Assembly (NCBI RefSeq): GCF_902498995.1
Contig: NZ_CABVLY010000027.1
Span: 33,414 to 97,413 of the forward strand
DNA length: 64,000 bases
Source: Burkholderia anthina
GTDB taxonomy: Bacteria > Pseudomonadota > Gammaproteobacteria > Burkholderiales > Burkholderiaceae
Reading direction: 5' to 3'
Shown: piece by piece, positions 27,153 to 35,143 of the stretch
Layout of the letters: every line of letters begins with the position of its first letter
Numbering within the stretch: the first letter of the stretch is position 1
Notes under the pieces: generated by a model
The model's input: the letters and a program-made list of their open reading frames with translations, nothing else
Databases searched by the model: none
Told to the model about the DNA's origin: nothing
Position numbers and translations under genes: made by a program

Positions 27153-27911
27153 ATGAAACATGCCCTCGCCGTCATACTCGGCGCCTTCCTGTCACTCCCG
27201 ATCCAGGCCGATGCATGCACGATCTTGTTGACCGACAGCATGGAACTGCCGCTGAATTCGGCCGAGATCGCCAATAGCGACAGGCTCGCCGTCGCCAGGC
27301 ATTACCTGGCCGCCCGGGAATGGACGCGCGAAGGGGCGACGGCCTCGATCGACGCGGCGGCCTACGAATGGGAAAACCGGCCCAAGCAGCTCGCGCGACA
27401 ACGCGGTGCGCAGATGCAATCCTTTCTCGTGCAACTCGGCATGTCGCCCGATGACATTTACGTCGACGAGCGAATCGTATCGCGCAGGAACGGCAGGCTC
27501 GATCCCGACGACAAAAAGCAGCTCTGGATCCAGTTCGTCCCGAAATGCCCGCCGGCGGGCTGTCAGGATCTCTGCAACTCGGCAGGTGCACCAGGTGTCG
27601 CGAGTCATGCACTGACACCCGCGACGCCCGGGCCTGAGCCCGACTCGGTCCGCTTTTCGTGCGGCGACGTCCGGGAGCCCGCACCGGCGCGTTTTGTGAC
27701 GACGGAACGCTGGACTGCGCGCACACGCCATCAGACGTTGCTTTTGCGAGATCAAGGCCGGAAGCCGTTGATGCACACCTGCTACCGGATCAGCACCAGT
27801 GCAACGCAATACATCGGCATGACGGACGAGCACGGCGAAACGGCGACCATGCAATTATTGGGCCCCGAATACACGCGCATCGAACTCAAGCTGCCCCAAC
27901 CCGGGCCGTGA
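27153..27911 (+). CDS. exported two-domain partner of the M35-like peptidase
   Basis: This 252-residue protein has a signal peptide (M-K-H-A-L-A-V-I-L-G-A-F-L-S-L-P-I-Q-A-D-A). Residues about 30-135 resemble an OmpA-like fold (L-A-R-Q-R-G-A-Q-M-Q-S-F-L-V-Q-L-G-M-S-P-D-D-I). Residues about 170-245 contain G-R-K-P-L-M-H-T-C-Y-R-I and G-M-T-D-E-H-G-E-T-A, a transthyretin-like module often at the ends of VgrG and related effector proteins. It follows the peptidase gene by 13 bases with its own GGAG. It could be a periplasmic immunity or delivery partner; this is inference. Confidence 0.65.
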   Translation: MKHALAVILGAFLSLPIQADACTILLTDSMELPLNSAEIANSDRLAVARHYLAAREWTREGATASIDAAAYEWENRPKQLARQRGAQMQSFLVQLGMSPDDIYVDERIVSRRNGRLDPDDKKQLWIQFVPKCPPAGCQDLCNSAGAPGVASHALTPATPGPEPDSVRFSCGDVREPAPARFVTTERWTARTRHQTLLLRDQGRKPLMHTCYRISTSATQYIGMTDEHGETATMQLLGPEYTRIELKLPQPGP

Positions 27912-28022
27912 TCCTCGGCACGGTTCCCGCGAGCCGCAATCCGATCGCTCCGGGCGATATTGACGCGCCCGGAGCTCCGCCATGCGTGGATGATGGAGTG
28001 ACTTCAGCGCGTCGCCACACCG

Positions 28023-29111
28023 TTACCGGCGCGGCACCCCGTCGCGCCATTCTCCCCAGTGCGTGACGATGTCCTGCACCAGCGGGTTGCCCGCGCGGTA
28101 CAGGTTTTCGGTTGCCGGGGCGAAGCCGCCCTGGTCCGCGTAGTTCAGCAGGTTGTCGGCACTCGTCTGCCCCGCATACGGCCGGTCGAAATCGGAACCC
28201 GTGCGCAACACCGCCACGCGCGACAGGTCGACGCGCTTCACGCTCGCCGCGCGCTTGAGCGCTTCGAACGTCGCGTTGTCTTCCTGCGCGGTCATGCAGT
28301 AGGTGCCCTTGCCGTCGGTCAGGATCTTGGTCCACTGGCGCGCACGCTCGCCGATCAGCGTGCCCGAGAACCACGTGTTGCCCGACGACGTGTCGCACTG
28401 GATCACCGTCGGCGGCCGGTTCGCCGGCGCGTACGTGAACTTCGCGCGCGCCGCCTGGGCCTGCGCGCTGTCGGCGAGCACGACGTTGCGCGACAACGCA
28501 TACGCGGCATCGGTCAGCTTCGGGTTGAGCTGGAACACTTCGGTGCGGTAATCGAGCGGCGGTTTGTCGCTCGGGCTCTTCGTATTGATGCCGAGATAGC
28601 CCGTGTTCCAGCCGGCCGGAATCTCGCGTGCATCGAGTTCCCACTGCAAGCTGAAATCGACCAGGTATTTCGACCACGCGGCCGAGCCGACCGTGCCTTG
28701 CGCGGGGTCGACGCCCGCGATGCCGGAAACCAGGAAGTACGTGTGACGCAGATCGAAGCGCCGCGAGAACGTGAGCGCCATGATCGACGCGGTGGCGTTC
28801 GCGTAGCCCATGCCGGTCGTCACGACGCACACGTCCTGCTTGTTGCAGTGAACGGCCGGATAGTCGGGCGACAGTCCGGGCACGGCGATGTCGCGCCACG
28901 GCCCGATCCGGTCGAGCCATGCCTGGCCCTCCGGACCGAACATCGTGATGATCATCACCTTGACCGGGCGGCCCTGTGCACCGGTCTCGGCGAATGCAGC
29001 GTTGCCCGCATCGTTGCCTTGGTTGCCCTGGTTGTCCTGCGCGATCGACGGCGCGGTCGCACAGGCCGCCAGCGAGAATGCAGCAGCGGAAAGAATGGAG
29101 CGAGTCAGCAT
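28023..29111 (-). CDS. purine nucleoside permease (NUP family)
   Basis: This 362-residue exported protein is of the NUP/purine nucleoside permease family (fungal NUP-like, related to nucleoside phosphorylase folds). Features are a signal sequence with S-L-A-A-C (possible lipobox, Cys17), V-K-V-M-I-I-T-M-F-G-P-E, V-T-T-G-M-G-Y-A-N-A, V-S-G-I-A-G-V-D-P, and C-terminal F-A-P-A-T-E-N-L-Y-R-A-G. AAGGAA eight bases upstream supports the start. It probably binds or processes purine nucleosides at the cell surface. Its last 100 bases are duplicated 2 kb away. Monocistronic. Confidence 0.85.
   Translation of the reverse strand: MLTRSILSAAAFSLAACATAPSIAQDNQGNQGNDAGNAAFAETGAQGRPVKVMIITMFGPEGQAWLDRIGPWRDIAVPGLSPDYPAVHCNKQDVCVVTTGMGYANATASIMALTFSRRFDLRHTYFLVSGIAGVDPAQGTVGSAAWSKYLVDFSLQWELDAREIPAGWNTGYLGINTKSPSDKPPLDYRTEVFQLNPKLTDAAYALSRNVVLADSAQAQAARAKFTYAPANRPPTVIQCDTSSGNTWFSGTLIGERARQWTKILTDGKGTYCMTAQEDNATFEALKRAASVKRVDLSRVAVLRTGSDFDRPYAGQTSADNLLNYADQGGFAPATENLYRAGNPLVQDIVTHWGEWRDGVPRR
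28027..28130 (-). repeat. 3' end of the nucleoside permease gene (right copy, authentic)
   Basis: Partner of the repeat at 26035-26138. The arrangement, an intact gene end plus an extra copy at the far side of a cassette, is what is left when an element integrates at a gene's 3' end or when a tandem paralogue recombines away. Confidence 0.88.
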
Positions 29112-29347
29112 CGGCGTTCCTTGTTTCAATGATGTTGGGTGAGAACGGCTCTCGGAGACTGCGCGAGGGAGTATAGAACGCGCTTGCGCGATGCGGAACC
29201 CGACTACGAAACGGCCTGTGGCAATTGCCGACGTGACGTGCATGGATTGTGTCGCGCATCGGTCGATGCGATAAAAATCAGGAATGCTATCCGGTTGGCC
29301 TGCGCAGCGACGAAACGCCCTGCACCGAGGCTCACTGCCGCAAACCG

Positions 29348-29938
29348 CTATCCGCGCACGATCCCCGCCACGCCATAACCGAGCACGACGAGCGCGGCAA
29401 CCACATGGCTCGCCGCCAGCCATCGCGGCGACTTCACGATACGCCCGATCATGCTGCCGCCGAAGGCGAACACGAGCTGCCCGACGAGGCTGCCGGCAAA
29501 TACGCAGGCGGCACCGGCGAGCCAGTGCCGATGCGCACCGGCGGCAGCGGTGGCGTAGCCGTAGAACAGCAGGATGGTCAGCGGATTCGCGAGCGTGACG
29601 AAGAACATCGACGTGAACGGGCGCGTGCCCGGCGGCGGCGCAGCGCCGTCCAGCGTGCGGCGCCGATCCCTCGGCGCCTGCCACATCATGCGTGCGCCCA
29701 TCGCGAGCAGCACGCATGCGCCGACGAAGCGAAACAGCGACAGGTGCGACGCGAGCGTGCCCGCCAGCATCGCACCGATCGTGAATGCGAGAACGGCATA
29801 GCAGCCGTCGGCCGACGCCACGCCCACCGCGGCGCGCACGCCGCTCGCGGTGCCGGCGCGCATGCCGTAATGCGCGATCATCAGCGCGACGGGCCCGACC
29901 GACAGCGCGATCATCAGCCCGAACAGGAAATCGCTCAT
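29348..29938 (-). CDS. LysE/RhtB family amino-acid exporter
   Basis: This inner-membrane exporter has 196 residues and about six helices. The conserved first-helix G-P-V-A-L-M-I segment and the N-P-L-T-I-L-L-F-Y motif after the central loop match the LysE superfamily (threonine, homoserine, lysine or similar export). I use M-S-D-F-L-F-G as start; an ATG ten codons upstream is possible. Neither has a convincing ribosome site. It lies 83 bases downstream of selD on the same strand and may be co-transcribed. Confidence 0.8.
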   Translation of the reverse strand: MSDFLFGLMIALSVGPVALMIAHYGMRAGTASGVRAAVGVASADGCYAVLAFTIGAMLAGTLASHLSLFRFVGACVLLAMGARMMWQAPRDRRRTLDGAAPPPGTRPFTSMFFVTLANPLTILLFYGYATAAAGAHRHWLAGAACVFAGSLVGQLVFAFGGSMIGRIVKSPRWLAASHVVAALVVLGYGVAGIVRG

Positions 29939-30021
29939 CGGTTCGTCGATGCCGTCGAGGGAAGGCATCGATTCTACCGGCCGTCGGCGAACCACCGCGA
30001 CTAAAGACGCGTCAGGACGCG

Positions 30022-31086
30022 TCAGGCGACGTCGACGCGCGACGGCCCGTCCACCATCTCGCCGATCACGGCCGCGCGGTCGAAACCGTCGGCGCGGAAG
30101 CAGGCGAGCACGTCGTCGACCGCGTCCGGCGCGCACGCGACCAGCAGGCCGCCGGACGTCTGCGGATCGGTCAGCAGGGCCTGCGCGACCGGCGGCAGCC
30201 CGTCGGCAAGCCGCACGTCGCTGCCGTACGCTGCCCAGTTGCGGCCCGATGCGCCGGTCAACACGCCGTCGGCGACGAAGGCCTCGACGCCCGCCAGCCA
30301 CGGCAGCGACGCGTAGTGCACGCGCGCGGTGAGGTTCGCGCCACGTGCGAGCTCGAGCGTGTGCCCGAGCAGCCCGAAGCCCGTGACGTCGGTCAGCGCA
30401 TGCACGCCCGGCAGCGCGGCGAGCGCCGCGCCGGGACGGTTCAGCTTGGTGGTCGTCGCGACCATCTGCGCATAGCCGGCAGCGTCGAGCTGGTTCTTCT
30501 TCAGCGCGGCCGACAGCACGCCGACGCCGAGCGGCTTGCCGAGCACGAGCACGTCGCCCGCACGCGCGGCCGCGTTGCGCTTCACGCGCGACGGATGCAC
30601 GACGCCGATCGCCGCAAGCCCGTAGATCGGCTCGACCGAATCGATCGAATGGCCGCCCGCGACCGGAATGCCGGCCTCCGCGCACACCGATTCGCCGCCG
30701 CGCAGCACGGCCGCGATCGTCTCGTGCGGCAGCACGTTGATCGGCATGCCGACCAGTGCGAGCGCGAGAATCGGCTTGCCGCCCATCGCGTAGACGTCCG
30801 ACAGCGCGTTGGTCGCCGCGATGCGGCCGAAGTCGAACGGATCGTCGACGATCGGCATGAAGAAGTCGGTCGTCGCGACGATTGCCTGCTCGTCGTTCAG
30901 CCGGTAGACGGCCGCGTCGTCGGACGTCTCGGTGCCGACCAGCAGATCGGGGAACAGCGCCGGCGGGGTCGCCCGCTTCAGCAGTTCGGACAGCACGCCC
31001 GGCGCGATCTTGCAGCCGCAGCCGCCCCCGTGAGACAGGCTCGTGAGGCGCGGAACGGCGGGCGGAGTGAGGGTGGCTTCGGTCAT
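30022..31086 (-). CDS. selD: selenide, water dikinase (selenophosphate synthetase)
   Basis: SelD makes selenophosphate from selenide and ATP for selenocysteine or 2-selenouridine synthesis. The active-site loop reads S-H-G-G-G-C-G-C-K, with Cys (not Sec) at the catalytic position and the essential Lys, followed by D-D-A-A-V-Y and the AIRS-type repeats (T-D-F-F-M-P-I, G-G-H-S-I-D). There are 354 residues from the second ATG, preferred because GGA lies eight bases upstream. No selA, selB or mnmH lies in the window, so the selenium user is elsewhere. Confidence 0.92.
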   Translation of the reverse strand: MTEATLTPPAVPRLTSLSHGGGCGCKIAPGVLSELLKRATPPALFPDLLVGTETSDDAAVYRLNDEQAIVATTDFFMPIVDDPFDFGRIAATNALSDVYAMGGKPILALALVGMPINVLPHETIAAVLRGGESVCAEAGIPVAGGHSIDSVEPIYGLAAIGVVHPSRVKRNAAARAGDVLVLGKPLGVGVLSAALKKNQLDAAGYAQMVATTTKLNRPGAALAALPGVHALTDVTGFGLLGHTLELARGANLTARVHYASLPWLAGVEAFVADGVLTGASGRNWAAYGSDVRLADGLPPVAQALLTDPQTSGGLLVACAPDAVDDVLACFRADGFDRAAVIGEMVDGPSRVDVA

Positions 31087-31200
31087 CGTCGGCATCCGGT
31101 GAATAACAACGTTCCATTATCGACAATTCCGTGCGAATGTGCCCGATACCCACATAATCGACCGTTCGCCCCGCTACGTTGCGCGTCCGCGCCCTCTTTC

Positions 31201-32037
31201 ATGGATCACTTGTTCATCGGCCTCGTGCTGTGCTCCGCGCTGCTGCACGCGATCTGGAATGCCTTCCTTCATGTCAGCGAGGACCGGCTCGTCCAGCTCG
31301 GCACGATGTCGCTGCCGTATCTCGCGTTCGGCATCGCCGGCGTCGCGCTGCTGCCCGCGCCGGCGCGCGCCGCGTGGCCGTATATCGCGGCGTCGGCGGC
31401 GCTCGAGGTCGCATACTGTTTCACGCTGGCGCGGGCGTACCGCAACGGCGAATTCGGCCAGATCTACCCGATCGCACGCGGGATCTCGCCGCTGCTCGTG
31501 TCGGTGCTCGCGCTCGCCGTGCTGCACGAGCGACCGACGCCGTTCGGCTTCGCCGGCATCGCGCTCGTGTCGTTCGGGATCATGTCGCTCGCGCTGCGGC
31601 GCGGTTTCCGGTTCTCCGGGGAAGGCGTGCCGTATGCGCTGCTCACGGGCGTGTTCATCGCGTCGTATTCGATCTGCGACGGGATCGGCTCGCGCGTGTC
31701 GGGCAGCGCGCTCGGCTACATCGCGTGGGTATACGTGCTGTGGAGCGTGCCGCAGCTCGTGCTCGTCTGCGCGGTGCGCGGCGGCCCGCGCGCGGTGCTC
31801 GGCTCGCGCACCGCGCTCACGCAGGGCGCGATCGCCGGCACGATCTCGCTCGCCGCCTACGGGATCGTGATCCTCGCGTACCGGCACCTGCCGGTCGCGA
31901 CGGTGTCGGCACTGCGCGAAACGAGTTCGATCTTCGCGGTCGCGATCGGCTGGTTCGTGATGCGCGAACGGCCCGGCGCGCAGCGGCTCGCCGCGTGCGC
32001 GCTGGTGGTCGCGGGCGCGGCGCTGATCCGGCTTTGA
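31201..32037 (+). CDS. EamA/DMT family transporter
   Basis: This 278-residue membrane protein has ten predicted helices in two EamA repeats. H-A-I-W-N-A-F opens the first repeat, L-E-V-A-Y-C-F-T-L-A-R-A-Y-R-N-G and P-I-A-R-G-I-S-P-L-L-V are in the first half, and R-E-T-S-S-I-F-A-V-A-I-G-W is in the last. Members export amino acids, sugars or other metabolites; the substrate here is unknown. Divergent from selD with about 115 bases between. Confidence 0.85.
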   Translation: MDHLFIGLVLCSALLHAIWNAFLHVSEDRLVQLGTMSLPYLAFGIAGVALLPAPARAAWPYIAASAALEVAYCFTLARAYRNGEFGQIYPIARGISPLLVSVLALAVLHERPTPFGFAGIALVSFGIMSLALRRGFRFSGEGVPYALLTGVFIASYSICDGIGSRVSGSALGYIAWVYVLWSVPQLVLVCAVRGGPRAVLGSRTALTQGAIAGTISLAAYGIVILAYRHLPVATVSALRETSSIFAVAIGWFVMRERPGAQRLAACALVVAGAALIRL

Positions 32038-32134
32038 ATACCCGAACGGTCGATGCCGCACGGCGGCAACGGCTGGCCGCTTGCGCGTCCGCAGCGCGCG
32101 CCGCATCGCGATACCGGCCGTCGTACCGCCGCAC

Positions 32135-33643
32135 TCAAACCTCGGCGGCAACCTTGCCGAACGCCCGCTCGTCGATCGCTTCGGCCAGCGTTGCGAACGC
32201 GGTCGCGATCTCGTCCTCCGGCACGCACGCATAGCCGAGCAGCAGGCCCGACGCCGCGCGTTCGCGCTCGGCGTAATAGCCGGACAGCGGCCGCACGACG
32301 ATGTTGCGTTCGAGCGCGGCCTGCGCGACCGCGCGATCGTCGACGCCGTCCGGCAACTGCGTGACGAGATGCAGCCCCGCATCGCTGCCGAGCGCGTGCA
32401 GCGTGTCGCCGTAGCGGCGCGCGACCGCATCGAGCAGCACCTCGCGGCGCTGCCCGTACAGCGTGCGCATCTTGCGGATATGCGACACGAAGTGCCCTTC
32501 CGCGATGAACTCGGCCAGCACGGCCTGCTGCAGCAACTGCCCCTCGCGGTACAGCTCGGCGCTCGCGGTCGCGAAGCTCTCCGCGAGCGGCTCCGGCGCG
32601 ACGAGATAGCCGACCCGCAGCCCCGGAAACAGCGTCTTGCCGAAACTCCCGACGTAGATCACCTGCCCGGCCGTGTCGAGCCCCTGCAGCGACGCGAGCG
32701 GCCGGCTGCCGTAGCGGAACTCGCTGTCGTAATCGTCCTCGATGATCCAGCAGCCGTGCTGGCGCGCATATTCGAGCAGCATCCGGCGCCGCGCGAGGCT
32801 CATCACCATCCCGAGCGGATACTGGTGCGACGGCGTGACGAGCATCAGCTTCGGCGGCTCGGCGAGATCGGCCGCGGACGGCGCGATCCCTTCCTCGTCG
32901 ACCGGAATCGGCCGCGTGGTGAGCCCCGACACGTTCAGCACGCTGCGCACGCCCCAGTAGCACGGGTCCTCGGTCCAGATCGCGTCGCCCGGATCGGTCA
33001 GCAGCCGCACCGCGAGGTCGATCGACTGGTGGATGCCGGTGGTGATCACGATCTGCTCGGGCGTGCAGCGCACCGAACGCGACGTGCGCAGGTAATCGGC
33101 CAGCGCCTCGCGCAGCAGCGCGAGCCCGCCGCCCGGCGCGTAGGTCAGCAGGTCCGGACGCAGGCGCCGCCAGTACTTGTTGTGCAGCCGCGTCCACACG
33201 CGCGCCGGAAATCGCGACACATCGGGCACGCCCGGCATGAACGCGCCGCCCTGGCGCTTCGACACGCCCGCGCCCTCGACGAGCCGCGTGCCGCGCGCGG
33301 ACAGCCGCCGCGCGGACGGCAGCACCACCGCCGGGCCGGCGGCCGGATCGGGCGCCGCGCCGACGATCTCGTCCGGCGCGCTGTCGGCGACGAACGTGCC
33401 GCGGCCGGTCGCCGAGTTCACATAGCCTTCGAGCGCAAGCTGTTCGTAAACCTGCGTGACCGTGTTGCGGGCGATCCCGAGCTCGGCCGCGAGCAGCCGC
33501 GACGACGGCACGCGCGTGCCGGCCGGCAGTTCGCGCGACAGGATCGCCTGCTGCAGCAGACGGTGCAGCTGCCGGTAGATCGGCTGTGCGCCGCCGCGCA
33601 CGAGGCGCTGCGCCAGCCAGTCCGACAACACGCTTGCGCGCAT
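32135..33643 (-). CDS. gabR: MocR/GabR-type regulator (GntR DNA-binding plus aminotransferase domain)
   Basis: This 502-residue fusion carries a winged helix of the GntR family (residues about 15-85: L-P-A-G-T-R-V-P-S-S-R-L-L-A, N-T-V-T-Q-V-Y-E-Q-L). It is joined by a linker to a fold-type I aminotransferase-like domain with PLP-binding Lys in G-S-F-G-K-T-L-F-P-G. GabR binds PLP and GABA and activates gabT and gabD. It is divergent from gabT across 126 bases containing a perfect palindrome. AGGAG seven bases upstream confirms the start. The symbol is inferred from context. Confidence 0.87.
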   Translation of the reverse strand: MRASVLSDWLAQRLVRGGAQPIYRQLHRLLQQAILSRELPAGTRVPSSRLLAAELGIARNTVTQVYEQLALEGYVNSATGRGTFVADSAPDEIVGAAPDPAAGPAVVLPSARRLSARGTRLVEGAGVSKRQGGAFMPGVPDVSRFPARVWTRLHNKYWRRLRPDLLTYAPGGGLALLREALADYLRTSRSVRCTPEQIVITTGIHQSIDLAVRLLTDPGDAIWTEDPCYWGVRSVLNVSGLTTRPIPVDEEGIAPSAADLAEPPKLMLVTPSHQYPLGMVMSLARRRMLLEYARQHGCWIIEDDYDSEFRYGSRPLASLQGLDTAGQVIYVGSFGKTLFPGLRVGYLVAPEPLAESFATASAELYREGQLLQQAVLAEFIAEGHFVSHIRKMRTLYGQRREVLLDAVARRYGDTLHALGSDAGLHLVTQLPDGVDDRAVAQAALERNIVVRPLSGYYAERERAASGLLLGYACVPEDEIATAFATLAEAIDERAFGKVAAEV

Positions 33644-33669
33644 GATTGGCTCCTGAATATTTATTTAAA

Positions 33670-33690
33670 TGGCTCTGATTGTCAGAGCCA
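33670..33690. promoter_or_regulatory. palindrome between gabR and gabT, candidate GabR operator
   Basis: TGGCTCTGA-TTG-TCAGAGCCA is a perfect 9-bp inverted repeat 27 bases upstream of the gabR-type start and 80 bases before gabT. TTGTCA within it could be a -35 for gabT. Confidence 0.65.
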
Positions 33691-33769
33691 AATGTGATTA
33701 TAGTCGCCTCCATGGGCTGCCAACGCGGCCGATTTTTATCCCACCGGACAGAACATCAAGGAGATGACC

Positions 33770-35053
33770 GTGAAGAATGCCGACCTGCAGGCCCGCAAGA
33801 ACGCCGCCACCCCGCGCGGCGTCGGCGTGATGTGTGATTTCTACGCAGCCCGCGCCGAGAACGCGGAGCTGTGGGATGTCGAAGGCCGCCGCTTCATCGA
33901 TTTCGCCGCCGGCATCGCGGTGCTCAACACGGGCCACCGCCATCCGAAGATCGTCAAGGCGATCGCGGATCAGCTGAACAGCTTCACGCACACCGCTTAC
34001 CAGATCGTCCCGTACGCGTCGTACGTCGAGCTGGCGGAAAAGATCAACGACCGCGCGCCGGGCGACTTCCCGAAGAAGACGGCGCTCTTCACGACCGGCG
34101 CCGAAGCCGTCGAAAACGCGATCAAGATCGCGCGCGCGGCAACCGGCCGTCCGGGCGTCATCGCGTTCTCGGGCGGCTTCCACGGCCGCACGATGATGGG
34201 CATGGCGCTGACCGGCAAGGTCGCCCCGTACAAGCTGAACTTCGGCCCGTTCCCGGGCGACGTGTTCCACGCGCCGTACCCGAACGCGCTGCACGGCGTG
34301 ACGACGGCCGACTCGATCAAGGCGATCGAGATGCTGTTCAAGGCCGACATCGATCCGAAGCGCGTCGCCGCGATCATCTTCGAACCGGTCCAGGGCGAAG
34401 GCGGCTTCAACCCGGCGCCGGCGGAATTCGTGCGCGCGCTGCGCAAGATCTGTAACGAGCACGGCATCCTGCTGATCGCCGACGAAGTGCAGACGGGCTT
34501 CGCGCGGACCGGCAAGCTGTTCGCGATGCAGCACTACGACGTGCTGGCCGACCTGATCACGATGGCGAAGAGCCTCGCGGGCGGCATGCCGCTGTCGGGC
34601 GTCGTCGGCCGTGCGGACGTGATGGACGCGGCAGCGCCCGGCGGCCTCGGCGGCACGTACGCGGGCAACCCGCTGGCCGTCGCCTCGGCGCACGCGGTGC
34701 TCGAGATCATCGACGAAGAGAAGCTGTGCGAGCGCGCGACGCAACTGGGCGACGTGCTGAAGGCGAAGCTGAACGCGCTGCAGGCCGACGTGCCGCAGAT
34801 CGCCGACGTCCGCGGTCCGGGCGCGATGATCGCCGTGGAATTCATGAAGCCGGGCACGGGCGAGCCGGACGCCGAGTTCACGAAGCGCGTGCAGGCGCGC
34901 GCGCTCGAGCGCGGGCTGCTGCTGCTCGTGTGCGGCGTGTACTCGAACGTCGTGCGCTTCCTGTTCCCGCTAACGATTCCCGAGGCCGTGTTCGACGAAG
35001 CGCTCGTGATCCTCGAGGAAGTGCTGAAGGAAACGGTCGGCGTGCCGGCCTGA
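33770..35053 (+). CDS. gabT: 4-aminobutyrate--2-oxoglutarate aminotransferase
   Basis: GabT moves the amino group of GABA to 2-oxoglutarate, giving succinate semialdehyde. It is a class III PLP aminotransferase of 427 residues. The G-A-E-A-V-E-N-A-I-K phosphate loop, I-A-D-E-V-Q-T-G-F-A-R-T-G, and PLP Lys in M-A-K-S-L-A-G-G-M-P-L-S are all present. The ribosome site AAGGAG (33758-33763) abuts an ATG at 33764, too close to use, and sits six bases before GTG at 33770; I take GTG as the real start. It works with gabD downstream and is divergent from its regulator. Confidence 0.93.
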   Translation: MKNADLQARKNAATPRGVGVMCDFYAARAENAELWDVEGRRFIDFAAGIAVLNTGHRHPKIVKAIADQLNSFTHTAYQIVPYASYVELAEKINDRAPGDFPKKTALFTTGAEAVENAIKIARAATGRPGVIAFSGGFHGRTMMGMALTGKVAPYKLNFGPFPGDVFHAPYPNALHGVTTADSIKAIEMLFKADIDPKRVAAIIFEPVQGEGGFNPAPAEFVRALRKICNEHGILLIADEVQTGFARTGKLFAMQHYDVLADLITMAKSLAGGMPLSGVVGRADVMDAAAPGGLGGTYAGNPLAVASAHAVLEIIDEEKLCERATQLGDVLKAKLNALQADVPQIADVRGPGAMIAVEFMKPGTGEPDAEFTKRVQARALERGLLLLVCGVYSNVVRFLFPLTIPEAVFDEALVILEEVLKETVGVPA

Positions 35054-35078
35054 GGTCCCGCTCACTTCAACTGAATGT

Positions 35079-35113
35079 GCCGCCGCCGTCGTGAAGACGG
35101 CGGCGGCCGTTTT
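35079..35113 (+). terminator. strong hairpin between gabT and gabD
   Basis: GCCGCCGCCGTC-gtgaa-GACGGCGGCGGC is a perfect 12-bp GC stem followed by CGTTTT, placed 25 bases after the gabT stop and 30 before gabD. It looks like an intrinsic terminator or attenuator, so gabD may be expressed at a lower level or from its own promoter. Confidence 0.75.
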
Positions 35114-35143
35114 CATCCGTCCTTTTCAAAGCAGGCGATTCAT

